DNA of 64,000 nt, from assembly GCF_964340395.1 (NCBI RefSeq), contig NC_135567.1, forward strand, positions 8,999,158 through 9,063,157, in the 5' to 3' direction. Under the pieces are notes generated by a model. It saw nothing but the letters and a program-made list of their open reading frames with translations, ran no database searches and was not told the DNA's origin. This document shows, in pieces, positions 45,175-59,732 of this stretch. The DNA is from Glandiceps talaboti (lineage: Eukaryota > Hemichordata > Enteropneusta > Spengelidae). Both the position numbers and the translations under genes were made by a program. Numbering within the stretch: the stretch's first letter is position 1; each line of letters starts with the position of its first letter.

Positions 45175-48100
45175 CTTTAAAAAATAGGTTACCTAATGAA
45201 TGCCATGGTCATAGAACTAGAAAAATATACTTTACATATTGACATTTGATTGAGTTTGCACAATATGTACGATGATTGTAATACTGTATCAAAAATACAC
45301 AACGAGTAATAATAGTGAATTATAGTTTGTAGAATAAAATTGTCGGTACTGGAAAGAAAACGAAATGTTATTCGTTCTTTCAATGGCACAATTCATTTGG
45401 CTACAGTACATAAAGGTTATGGCATGAATCAAAATTTGTAATGATATCATGAAATGTAATACACAAACACATTATGATAGTTAGAATATGTGACTACTTA
45501 CCTTATCAGGTATGTCACATAGTGCAATAATGCAAACCAGTAGATCGACCATTTCACTAAAGCGCCATCCTCTAAATGGTTCCTAATAGATAAATCAGTA
45601 TAATAGTCTTACACTGTTAAAGTTAAGATCATTTGTCATCAAGCATCGAGTAAATATATTCTTTGAAAATACAGTTATCAAAAATAGCGCCAATGGCATT
45701 GTAGCACAACTGTACAGCCTTAAAAATGTTAAGGGAGGTGATCTTATTAGGTAGGTGATCTTATCCACATTATTGATTCATGCTAGTTATAGGTTTCATT
45801 TGCTGAATAATTATGGAGTTGACTATCCAACCATGTTGTTATCTTTGCAATACACGTTATCAGTTGGTTGTTGCTATGGGCGTGGTCCTGTTGCTAGGCG
45901 CAATTGAACACATGTTTTAATGCTTATTCATTTGTCTATTAATCCTTGTTATCTTTGCAATATATGTGATCATTTGGCTGTTGCCGAGGGCGTGGTCTTG
46001 TTGCTAGGCATATTTGCATGAACTTTCTGAATGTTTGTTCACTTGTCTAAGAATTTTTGTTGTTATCTTTGTGATATACACCACTGTTTGGCTATTTCTA
46101 AGGGTGTGATCTTGGTTGCTATGGGTATTTGCAGATATTTTTGGAATGTTTACTCATTTGCCTCGCAGATGATATTATTTGCTGAGTGCATGGTCACGCT
46201 TGCTAGGGCGATTTGTTTAAATGCTTTGAAGAAAGTGCGCAGAATAACACTGCTAGAAACATCTCACGAAGTTCCAGTCTCATTGAGTGAGTAATATTTT
46301 AGATTTTCACATCTAATTAGCATATCACTGATGAGATCATTAAATCGTTGACAGACATATTTGAATCCTTTTTTTTCGGATGGCATCACCAAATGAAATG
46401 TAAACTTCAACTTATCCAGAACACATCGGCTCGTTTCATTATCAGAATAAAGAACCATGACCGGTCATCAAAGTATTACATAATAACTGAATAAATAAAA
46501 TTGAAGATCCTATTCCTGGCCTATCCCGTCCTCAATGGTACTACTTCATCATATCTGTATGATCTGCTCACGGTGTATAAACCATCCCGCTGTCTTTGTT
46601 CTTATAATCAACAACAACTAATAGTATCAAGAATTACATCGAAGTCATTTGGATATTGCGCTTTCTACTACGCTGCACCAAAGCCTAGGAATGCTTTCAA
46701 CTGCAAGTTGAAAATTCACCCTTTCATAAATAATACACGTTTCAAATTCAATATAATTTACTACACACTTCATCCATAACAAAGCTCACAGCTTCTGAAA
46801 AAAAATTGTGTTGTAGCTTTTAGTTTTAATGGTCAATTTGCATAATTAGTAATGTTGAGTAATTAGGCAATATCTTAGAAATGCACTCTATTAATTCAAA
46901 TCAGTTACAAAGTGATATTAATAATATTTTTACTGCACAGACAAGTTGAAATTCCACACTGGAAAATGAGGGTATATGAGAATTGGTATAAATGTGACTC
47001 AGAGTGAGAGGCCATACACTATGGTTCACGACAATTATATTCTTTAAAAAAAAGATCTGAGTAAAAAAACATAGGAGTAGTAACAGACAAAATACTCTCC
47101 TTTTTAATCATGTCTATTAAGATAAACAATGCTAACCACATTATGTGGGTAATGAGGCCTAAAAAATAATTATTTGGTTCTGGCTACCTGACCCCACCTA
47201 ATTCTTCACTGCCGACCCTAAAATCTTTCTTAAGTATTTGAGAAAACAATCAAGATTGCAATGTCTCACGATACATAGTGGAAGCGTAAACTGACATCAA
47301 CTTAAAAAGACAATACAAAAATATTCGTTCAATCTGTAATGGCTGTACATCTGATAGGAAGAAACAAACAACACAGAGACCATTTAGAAAACAATGGAAA
47401 ACCTGAACTAGACACTCGCACAGAAAAAAATATATAATAAAATAAAATAAAACATTTACCTACCGCACCTATTCTAAAATTGAGAATAATTGGAACCACA
47501 CATTTTTTATAAGGCCTAAGGAGAAAATATGCTCACTTGCATACAACTACACTTGGATTGCTGTACAATACTCTGGTTCGACCCCCACCTTTTGTTCCAA
47601 ATTTTATGCCAGGCTACAAGGCTCTCCCATATGAGGAGCGTTAGAGACGAACACATCTGCAAACCACAGGCTATCGCCTTAGAGAGATGCGACTGAATTG
47701 TTTAAAATTGCAACCAAGACTTTTGACCCAACTCACATTGTGTCAGATTTGATCAGGTTCAACACTAGTGCAACTAGAGGACACTCATACAAACATTTCA
47801 AGGAAAATACTAGACTGGACATACGAAAACACTCTTTTTGTGCATTGAAGTGTGGTAATACTAGGAACAGTCTGCCACAGTCTGCAGATTCAGCATCAAC
47901 TGTTCAGTCCTATTAGGGACGACTTGATAAACTCTCAGAAGAATTACCATATAAGTTTGATATTGACTCTCGACCAATCACCTTAGATATCACCATGCAC
48001 TCAAAGCATTACATGTACGACGACGATCTGACAAGACTGAAACAATAATGTATACACTGATATGTATGTAGAGATGAGTGTATACGTTCTGTGACTGGGT

Positions 48101-49818
48101 CCGAATTTCTGGTCGGACAGAATGTTAATTGATACATACAGACCCATGTTTGCTGGTGAAATAAGCTTAGAACAACTAATAGCGTAAAAAGTATTGTATA
48201 ACAAGAACTACATTTATTTACACGTGAATGTCAAGAACAAATAACACATATTTAAATATTGATCGTTTTTCTACTTACTACATCAACAAATATTTTATCT
48301 TCATGATCCTGATATGAATATATTTTCCTAATATTTTTCATACCTTTTTCTTATAGTTCGTCAATACATCTTCCAGAAAAGTGCTTCCCTGCAAAACGTA
48401 TAGAAAGAAGCATTTTTAAGTTATTGTGCATGAATCATTTGCATAATCTATGATTTTCAGTAATTAGCCAATATTTCAAGAGTGCAAGCTGCAAACATAA
48501 CATAATTGCGTACATGCATTGACGATAAGAACGTCCATGTGACATATAACGTTTGAAAATGTAGCTTTTAGTGTTATTGACTCATTTGCATAATTGTTTT
48601 TTAATAATTAGGCTAATTAGGCGTTCAAATTCAATATTATTTACTACATAAATTAACAATAACAAAGTGCACAGCTTCTAAAAAGCTTTGAGATGCACCT
48701 ACTTACAATAATGTCTCACCCATCGGTCACCCTCTTTCATATCGGATAGAACACGCCGATGAGGGTGGCGAGACAAGACATATCGCATAGTCGATGTGTG
48801 TGGTTGTAAATTACATTTAAACAAATACATTAAGAGATTGGTCGCAAATAAAATAACACGTGCTTTTTGGACACAAATAAACATCATTGTCGAATGAAGC
48901 AAGATAGATTCAAACTTTTCATTTGTAATTCCCAGTGAGATGAAATATTATCTTTTATATTTGCTATCCATGTTTGTAATTTCTTTTTATCAGTTGTGAT
49001 TCTCAACTATTTTCGCTCATATATATACCTTTTAGGACGCATGTCACTTTGCTATGTGTCGAAATTAAATGGTACAGAATTTTGTTTACTAAAATGGATC
49101 TTAAATAAGCTTTTGATGGTGTTATTATCTCATTCAATAACTGTATACGTTTTGAAGCCTATTCACACTCCGGTAAAATTGGATTTTCAACAGCGTAGCC
49201 TGTGATAGTACTTTTCCACAGAACATTTTGTGTTGCTTTTGAGATAAATCAATAGCTGCTCTGACTATGGTGTGCTGTACTGTACTGTACTGTATTGGTA
49301 CTGTACTGTATTGTGCTGTACTGTACTGTACTGTACTGCACTGTATTGCACTGTACTGTACTGTACTGTACTGTACTGTACTGTACTGTACTGTACTGTA
49401 CTGTACTGTACTGTACTGTACTGTACTGTACCTTACTGTACTGTATTGCACTGTACTGTGCCATACTGTACTGTACTGTACTTTAGTGCTGTACTGTCCT
49501 GCACTGTACTGTACCACTGCCGCAGTGATAAACAAACCATAAAGGTCAGCGGCACGGTCAAAAAACAAATAAAGCGACTCGATCACGACGGCAAGTTTAT
49601 TAATATTTTGCTACATTGTACGAGTCTTTCGACATCTGTTTTTCGTCTGTAGATTCAGTCCAGGTCTGATTTAGTAAGTTCAAGATTCGGTCACGTACAG
49701 ACTGGTTTCCGGTCCAATCTTCGAAATGCAAGAAGGAAGTTTAGTGTATCACATTAAAAACTCAAGACACAGACAAGTAAATAGGTGCCAATTACAACTG
49801 GGAAACTGATATGTGAGT

Positions 49819-49911
<93 letters not shown>

Positions 49912-52900
49912 TGGTGTTGTACTCTACACACAGAATTGTTACGTGTAAGCAAGTAAGGTAAAAGGTTGGTAATTGTGCGTGTGCGTGTGCCATAATGTTA
50001 GCATTGGAGGGGGACGGGGGTGAGCGACTTAACGGCACATGTGGGCTGGAGATCGGAAAAAACAGCTAACTACCAAATTCAGTTAGACAAAGTGGCAAAA
50101 ATAGAAGCCCAGCGTCAACAATCATAGCCGCAACAGGTAAAGAGACCAGTTAAAAAGAAAATAACGAAAATATTGAAATGATAGCCGTAAAATACAAATT
50201 GCCTTACCCCCACAAGCAATGGAAGGTTGAGGAATGTAAAAAAAAAGTTAATATAGTAATAAAGATGAGAATATATTAATTGTACCCCAGACCCGTCTCG
50301 TTTTATTATATAAGAAAATGTGGAAGTAATGGGTAGAGGAATAGTATAAAGTCGAGGAATAGAGACATTGGAGGAACGGGAAAGGAAACGTAAAATATGA
50401 TGACTGTATGAATGTACCTGAGAGTGAGAAATGGCAAAGGAAGATATTTCGACCCCAATCCTCATATCAAAGGCTATATTATTCAGCGAAGTGATAAGTC
50501 TTTAAATATAATATTATTCAAAGCCGCATAACGGAGTGAAATTACTACGCAACTCATGAATATTTATGAAACTATTATGAAAAGGCCTAGAAAACAGGTT
50601 TTCATTGTCATTCGCTAACTACGTACGGAGATGAACGACGTAACAATAGAGGAACCTACCACCTGCACGAAGGGGGAGGAACGATACAGGTCATTAGTCG
50701 ATTTAATTCGGAATCAAGTGCCCCCCCCCCCCTCCCATGTTTACCTTTGCCAAAAACGATATTTCGAACCCAATCCTCATAACAAAGGTTATACTATTGA
50801 GCGAAGTAATAAGGTTTTAAATGTAATATGTACTAAATTTCTATTATGACCAATCCAATTGTAATCTTCAATGTCAATAGTTTCATTCCGTGGTAAACGA
50901 GTTTCATTGATAGTGACATTGTCCGCATTAACGCCAGTCAAAATTCGTTGTCGGAGACAATCATTCCACTGTGTCCATCCACCGACATTAAGTTGCACAA
51001 TTTTAAAAATGTAAGTCTATTTAGCCGGGCGGACCACAACCCCTCGTCTCACTGACACCAACAGCAACATTAATATTTCATTTGTTTTCGGAGCTACGAA
51101 CTCCCATGGACGTACCGTGAGCTCCTTGATATCGCCCGATTCTATAAATAACGAATCCGATAAATAACGCCTTCTTAAGTCCGTCTAGTTTAATTAACTT
51201 CATGGCATCTTCCCAAGTTACGATGGAATCATATATATGCTTCAGTCTTCGCATCATACAATGTATTGTATGTAGATGGTGGTGCGATGAGAAGTTCAGA
51301 TATTTGATAGTACAAAATAGTCCTTAAGATTTATGTAACCATCTGGATTTCTCGTGATAGAGTAGTCAAAGAATGCACATGTATGTAATGCTTGCCTATA
51401 GAAACCTATAGGCTGGCCTATAGAAACCTATAGGTAAAACGTCCCAATTCTCTATAGGATCCTATAGGCCGGCATATATACATGTCTATAGGCCGCCTAT
51501 AGGATATTTCTGTAAGGGTGTTATAAACGGCTTCTTTGATTCCCCTATCAAACCAGTCTGGTTCCCTATCTAGGGTAGAAACATTCTCTTCATGAATTCT
51601 ACGTCTGGGATAGTATTTATGGATATGGTTGGAAACCTCCGATGATGTATAACTAGGACGTCGGTGCTCCTCATATATAGATTCATCTGTACAGACCGAC
51701 TTATTTAAGTAATTTTGTGCAGTAAACATTTCAAATTTTAATTGTAAATATCACTGACCGTGGTCTCTATTTTGTCTGAGAATCTAAGAGTAGACATTTG
51801 AATTCAATGAACCTTGGGAATGAAAAAATATAATAGTCGATCCTTTTTGATACTGCTTTAGACTGAAATCACACAGTGACAACAGTTAGTCACTTATAAC
51901 GTTCCCTGGAAGAGCGCCCTCACACGCCAATGAAAATCACTTTCGCGATGTGCGGGGATGTAAGCACATACGTAAATCATGAGAAAGTACACATCCTACA
52001 CAGCCTGTTGGTATAATTCAATTTTTAATTCAAATGAGTAATTTGCATAATTAAATATGTCCGATAATTAGGCTATATCTTAAGAATGCAAATATCAAAT
52101 TTAATTTAACTCGGTACATCCACCAATCATAACAAATCATTTATGACTGATGTAGTGTTTTTGTAGTTTTTAATTGTGATGTGTAATTTGAGTAAATTCG
52201 AAAATTCGGCAATAACTTTAGAATGCAAGCTTTGAATTTTAGATATTTAGTACATGTATTGTTGATTGAGAAGTACACGTGTCATTTAAAGCTTGGTGAT
52301 GTAATGATTAATTTGCACAATTAATGATTTCTTTGATAAATATGCAATGTGTTCAGAATGCAAGCGCCAAATTTAATATACTTTTAGAAGGTTACACTCC
52401 AACAATGTGTGTAGGCCCAAAAAATGTGGTTTTGCCCTTATCGATGACATTCAGTTTAAAGCTCGTTTGTTCATTGTGTTTAAAATTGTTTGTGTTATAT
52501 TAACAGTTACACACTTTGAGTATGACATCACACCTTGTAATTTTGAACAATATCGTTCGAATTAATATAATCTAACGTCAATGACTAAAATGTTTAATAG
52601 CCTATGTACTGATTCTTCAACGTTTTTATCCCAATCGGTGTTGTCAAGGTCAAAACATCGCAAACCGATATTGTACTTGTGTGGCATTGTCATCATCCGA
52701 GTCATCAACTTCACATTCAGTATTGCCATTATAAGTGTCACTCTCATCTGACTCACTGTCACTACTTGTGACAATGTTTACTTGATACATTTGGCACCCG
52801 TTACTGTACATGTCACGCTTATATGTAGATATTTCAACAACAACATTCACGGAGAGTGTGAGTGATAAGGTGAGATGGTACACACAATAAAACGCATCAT

Positions 52901-53025
52901 TTTATTTAAACAATTCTTACAATATATGTATTTGTACTTTGGAATGTAAAGTGACTCGTAAAATTAAATATTGAGTGCTCTGTACAACCGACATTTGTAA
53001 TTGCATGATTGCATGATTGATTACA

Positions 53026-53057
<32 letters not shown>

Positions 53058-56000
53058 CGATTGGTTGGTTGGTTAGTTGGTTGGTTGGTTGGTTTGTAGG
53101 TTGGTTGGTTGGTTGATTGATTGATTGATTAATTGATTGATTGATTGACAGCCAAGTGGCTGACATAATTGTTGTAAATTAATTCTAGGAAACCTGTAAT
53201 GACGATATTTTATACCCCTTCTAAGTTTAGAATGAGTTACTCCATTTCTTTGAAAGTCAGGGAGGAACACCTTAACTTTTTTTATTACAAATTTCGGCAG
53301 GTTTGTTACACATTTTTTTCTGAAAATTATTACAAATATCGGCTATTTTTATTACAATTGTCGTTCACAGAATTTATTACAAATGTCAGTTTATTACAAA
53401 TATCGACAATTTATTACAAATGTCGTCAATTTTATTCCAAATTTCGGTTTATTACAAATTTCAGCAATTATTACAAATGTCGGTTGTACAGTGCTCATCT
53501 CACTTTTCCATCTCAAAACACACAAACAAAATGACAATCATTGAATCTTCAATTTGGTCACAAAACTACGGGTTGTAAAATGTTACCCTCCCCCAAACAT
53601 TGTAATGCAAAATATGACCCTCCCCCAAAACTTGCTTGTAAAATGTGCCCCCCCCCCTCCTGATTTATCCGGCCCTCCCATGTAAAGACTAAAGGCTCCC
53701 TTAGTATTATTCTTAGTCATTGCCTACACTTAATTAATACCCAGTAAACCTTATCCAAGGATTGACATCAACACTAATAACAATGACGAACATTACAGCA
53801 ACCAACGCTATACACGACTATAGCTTTATTTACCGATAGAAAAGATATATTCTGAGTCTACAATTAAGTATTCAAAAGATAACAGACTATTACTGGAAAC
53901 CAAGTAATTTTAAAAGGTGAAAGAATAATATCACTGTGCATATAAGATATGATGTTATATTATATTATTGTCTTGATATTACATGCCCTCGGTGCAAGGA
54001 TATGATCAGCAGTCCGCTACACGTCATGCTGATCTAATCCTCACACCGAGGGCATATAATTCAATATCAAGGCTATCATATATTTATTATATATCACCTG
54101 GGAATTCATTTGAATGCAATATTTCATGTCGGGAACTTTAAAAATAAATATAACTGGATTATGTACTAGAACTGCGATTTTTCAAGATTTTACATTTTAT
54201 GTTAAAAGTAGCATTGGATTACTATATTTGAACGCAGTGTCGAACGTCGAATGTCTTGTCAATCATTTTGGTCGCCATCATGCATCATTGTGTTCAAGAT
54301 AACTTCAGAACGCCGGGTTCTCATATTACGTGAAAAATAGCAGCGCTGCCATCAGATAAATTGTATGATGTTGTATGTCAAGTGACGTGTTCGCCAAGGG
54401 ATCGGTTATTTTGGAAAGTTTACGGTTCTCCCTAAAATCACGTGCTACAAACAGCGTGAACTGTCGCAGAGTGCGACGACACCAGTAACATGACATTTTA
54501 AACGAACTGACATTGATGCAAAGTTGTATTCCGACGCCATTTTAGTAGAGTGTGTTTTACTGAAGAATTGCTCCTCACAAAGAAATGTTGATTATGATGC
54601 ACAGAAATGTTCGTTTTGTTTCTATATGACAAAATAGTTCCTGATTGATTTCAGTCAATATGACAAAAAGAGTTCCGGGTCAATGTCGGTCAATACCGTA
54701 TACGGTCCGCTACGTCACCACCAAGTTCTCCATTGCAAACAATGCATTAAGGGGTGGTCCAATATACGTGACATATAATGAATTCATTACATTGATGTTT
54801 TACTTAATAATTGTATATAATGGATTACTCACATCACAAGTAGCATTCACGTCTCCTCCTGCTGCAATCAATATCCGTACAATGTTTGCTGCTTCATCAC
54901 CATTGCTATTAAGACACACACAATACAACGATGTTGTGTCATCCTGTTAATAGGGAAGAATTTAAAATAATGTGTTCAGTTTTGTAATGAATTCATACAG
55001 TATTGGTCTTGGTCTGTACTGTGTTGTACTTTAATCTTTAAATAACACATATTATTGAAATAATCCGTAATTGAATTATCATTGTTAATATACAATGAAA
55101 TCAACATTATAAATCAGATACACTCTGTCCAGTATTTGTCTAATTGGGTAGGATGGGATAAATCTGAAATAGAAAAAAAGCTTAGGGATGGAAAATTGAT
55201 CGTTTAAACCATAACATGGTAAGTTCGGTTTCTGATGATAGTTTATGATTGATATCAGTTGAAGTTAGTATTGTTACACAATGACTTGATAATGTTTAAA
55301 TTATGAATATCCAACGTCCGTATGGAGCCAAGACAGTTACAGATGATATGACAAATTATGTTTCATTCATTGCTTACAATTGTATCGAGGCAATATACTG
55401 CAAAACACGTTGATTTTTGTAGACTCCAAAGCTATTAACAGCTACCATGTAACATACACCAATGGTTGGTGATGTGGAGCAAGTGAAAGCGAGCAATGTC
55501 ACACTCAGTTTGATATGCTGAAATGCATTTAAGTATTTGGTAAACACGTCATCAGCAATCACTCAATATATTGTCGATGTGTATCGCTTGTTGATACATT
55601 TGTTTTTATTTTGAATTGAATAGTATATTTCCTCTGATGACATGAAATGTAATAACATAACAGTTTTGTTGAATATAAATATACAATTGTAATTATTGAT
55701 TTGCTGTATAATTACTAATGAAAAATAAACTGTTTCATTCTGGTTTAATGTAAATCTAGTGTGATAACAAAACGCGATATTTGCAATTTCTAAAATGCAA
55801 GGTTTCCCAAGGTAACCGACGACTGAGGGCGCTGTTGATAAGGCGAGACTATATCACAGACGGTGTTTTGAAAATGGATACACGGGAGACGAACTTCATG
55901 ATTTGAAGAAAATGAAAGTACATGTATCTGAACTCAAAAGTTTTCTAAAAAGCAATTGAATATCCAAAACGGATGCGACCGAGGGAGAACGTCTTACGGT

Positions 56001-59000
56001 GGTTTGCAAATGCGATTAGTCTAAATTTGGGAATGTCAGTGGAACGAGACAACTCTGAGAGTGGGCTAAAAAGAATGGTGCACAATAGAAGCAGATGGAA
56101 AAACGGAGTCATTGATGTACAAGGTCTTCCAGATATTGATATACTTCGAATCAATGCTTACCTACGAAGTGTATGGAGACGGTCAGATGAGCGACTCATA
56201 AACTACCGCAAAGACAACGGAACAAGATGTTTGTTGATGGTCATGTCCACGGTGTGAAAATACATCAAGTGTCAGTGTGACATTTTATGTACGTCCAATG
56301 TAATTTTATCCGTGAAACTAGTCAGTCTGCTAAGACGAAACATGGATTGTATTGCAAAGTGGTGGACGATTACACTTGGCTGGGTGTGACTGTGTTGCGT
56401 AAGTATTTCTAATGAGTGCATGTTGATTAACTCTCCATGAAATGTTTATTTATTAATTGTTGTGTTCGAATTTACATTGTATATATCTATCACTTGCACC
56501 ACAGACGTTTCCTCTTCGAAGTGCGTTTTTACATGCGTTTGAACATCTCCCCTAATACATCCTTGGTTTAAATAACCAGAGATGTTGAGAGAATCGTTGG
56601 AGACGTGTCGTAGTCAGAATTCCTTCCACTGTTCAAGATGTGTATCATGGCAGGGTGGCATCGCGTTATGTTATGGACAACCTTGTTTGACCTTATTAAT
56701 CATAATTATATCGACGACTATGAAACAGTGTATCAGTGTTGACATCCTGTATAGTCAGGGGTGAAAAGGTTAAAAGATCTGGCTAAAACAAATGTTTATA
56801 CTATACAACATCCACAATTTGAATTTAAAATTACAGCTCTTCCCATCACTTCGATCAGGATACAATATGAATATTGTATGTAAGTGAAGTTCAACTACAG
56901 AGAAACACAAGCATATTGTGTTATATTGTGCAATAAACAAACAACAGAGAATATATAAACTCTCACAAGACAAACATGAACATTTATTAAATTACTACAT
57001 TAATATCAATATTTCAATGCAATCATCTAAATCAAACAGAATACATATGTAAATATGTACAAATATACAAATATGTGTACAACTATATAGAGGTTCAAGA
57101 AAATGTGTGTGTGTTTGTGTGTGTAAAGTTAGGTTTTTATCATTGTTGTGGAGTATTTACATATTTTGATTGTTTGCAGTAACAGAAACGATTAACCTGG
57201 GTTAAAAGTATAATAGCATTGAGGAACATTTAGGAACGTGTCATTTATTTATTTTGTTTTGATGTCTTGCCTTTTGTATACAATGAACATTTTGTTTTCC
57301 AGAGATAATGGATCGCGTAAGCACTGCATGGATTTCTTTTTTCAGTCTCAACAGCTATACAGAACGGGATCATCATACATAAGGTGTGACTGACAGATTG
57401 TGCACTTGGGACAAACCAAGGAGGGAATCAATGCCAATGCTTAGAAAGAAGTCAGTAATCCAAAATTTACACCAGGTGGAATACAATCCTTTATGTACAA
57501 TGCATGTGCAGGTACAAATTCTCTTCTCCTACAAACTCTTGATCCAGTGCCAGACAATGAAACTTTTGTGAAAGAAAGTTTTCAATCTAATTTTGGTGTG
57601 TATTCGAAAGATCGTGTGAACAATGAGCATATGGCAGCTGTAAATAAGTTTACCCAGGGTCAAATAAGTGTTCCAGAATGGTTTTGCTATAGACACTGCA
57701 AGCAACTTTCATACGTCTTGTCATTATAAGGGGAATGATGTTAATAATTATTCTGTTTTTAAGGTTATTTCAAAGGGCTCCAGTTTTATCATTTCTGAAC
57801 CTATCACATTTGGTATCGATAAAATAATGAGCCAGTAGCCAAACTTCAATATTTTGAATAGTTATGTACGAAAGGACACAAGGTTGTTAAAATAACCGAT
57901 AGTGGATTTATCATATCACGTGACATCCATTTTCAAGGTGCAAGCCCTAATAGTACTTTTGAATGTACCTGTTGTGGAAAGCTTGTGTGGTTACTTGAAA
58001 TAAAATGTTGTTATAAATATAGAGATAAACTGCCTACTGAGGTAGCTCAGGGTAAACCATATCATGTTAATATTTATCTAAATGATAGAAAAAATAAACT
58101 GAAGGACACATCAACGTGGTTATTATCAGATTCTAGGTCAGTCAGCACTTACATGTTTATCATTCTATGATTTTGTTCTGTTTAAAACAAAGGCATTAGT
58201 GTGGAAAGGATACACTTTGATCCAGAAATGTGGCAATCCATGGCGGTCAATCTAATATATTTTGACAGTAGATTCCTTATGCCAAAACTACTTGGAGAAG
58301 GAATCAGTGACACTAGACTCAGTTTTTGTATTTCTAGATAAATAGATAATACAATGGTGAAATATGACAAGTATCCACATTACATTTTAATGTAGACAGA
58401 GCTTAGAACTTTTCAGGGTTAGGACTCATTTTTAGATTAAAATTCTGAGCTTGACATCCATACATTGCTAATTTCTGAATATACAGCATTTCCCATTGAA
58501 CTGTTCTAAGTTTTCTTCAAATGATATATTTGTATGATCATAGATATGTTGACAGCTGAACTGTGACAACTCAAAGAAGACTTGTGATAGGACAGTGTCC
58601 TTGTATATAACCTTTTAAACTTTTCAACCAATGATTACTTATGTCACAAATTCGTTACATTACAAGAGTACAATATGAAAGCTTGAAGCGTTACAGTATG
58701 AATGTGGGTGTGTAAACTATTCAAACATGTACATGTATGATGTAGTAATGCATGATGCAGAAAGATGACAATATGGTGACACTCACATTGTGTGACATCT
58801 AATATGAATTGCCAGTACAACTTGTTGCTGTATATAGCTTTTATTTAGGACGAATTGTACAGCAAATTGCAATAATTCAAATGTTTTAAAATATTTTCAA
58901 TGATGAAATTCAGTGTCATTCATACTTTTTAAGCATATACTAAGATGTACAAATATAAAACTTTTATATTCACAAGTACCCAATCTCAATACATTATCAG

Positions 59001-59700
59001 TAATACATATATTTCATCGTCCTAACCAAAATAAAATAAAATGAAATGAAATGAAACACAATAAAATTAAATAAAATTAAATTAAATTATACTCTTTTAT
59101 CATACACACTAAAATCTGATTCAGTGATGTAGATATATTTCAGATAATAGGATATAAGTATTTTGTAACAATTTAGTAATGAATAGTTCTTATTACATAT
59201 CACAATGGTTCCAATTAGTTACAAGTAATGTTTCACTGTCCGGATTGACAGGCTTTGTCAAATTATCTGGTTATGCTAATGAACAGATAGCTTGACAAAG
59301 TGTTTTGACCCTGAACAGGTGACACATTACTCGTAAGTAATTGGAACCATAGGTCATTAAACAAGAACTATGTATTACTGTGTTGTACCAACATGTGCAA
59401 TTTTTTTTAAGAATTTGTAACAATTATTTCAATAAAGGCATATAATTGGAGCAGACAAGTGGTTTTCATAATATTAAATAGCTTAGTATATCAAATGTTA
59501 ATATACCAATCTTGAAATATGAATCTTCTCGTTACACACACACACACACACACGCATGCCACAACCGAGCACGCACACACGCACACACATACACAATACA
59601 TACATACATACATACATACCTACCTACCTACCTACCTACCTACCTACCTGCATGCATGCATGCATGCATGCATGCATACATACATACATACATACATACA

Positions 59701-59732
<32 letters not shown>

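Noticed and set aside
48699-48902. Minus-strand frame ending at a good GTAAGT donor, as a Roco exon
   Set aside because: Its end phase does not fit the exon at 48388, and the phase that would fit contains a stop.
49249-49652. Open frames of up to 150 codons around the (TGTAC)n tract
   Set aside because: All six frames stay open because of the pentamer repeat; flanks have no domain.
52562-52883. Acidic Ser/Asp-rich minus-strand frames as a Roco exon
   Set aside because: The two parts lie in different frames and no splice pair connects them in phase 0 to the neighbours.
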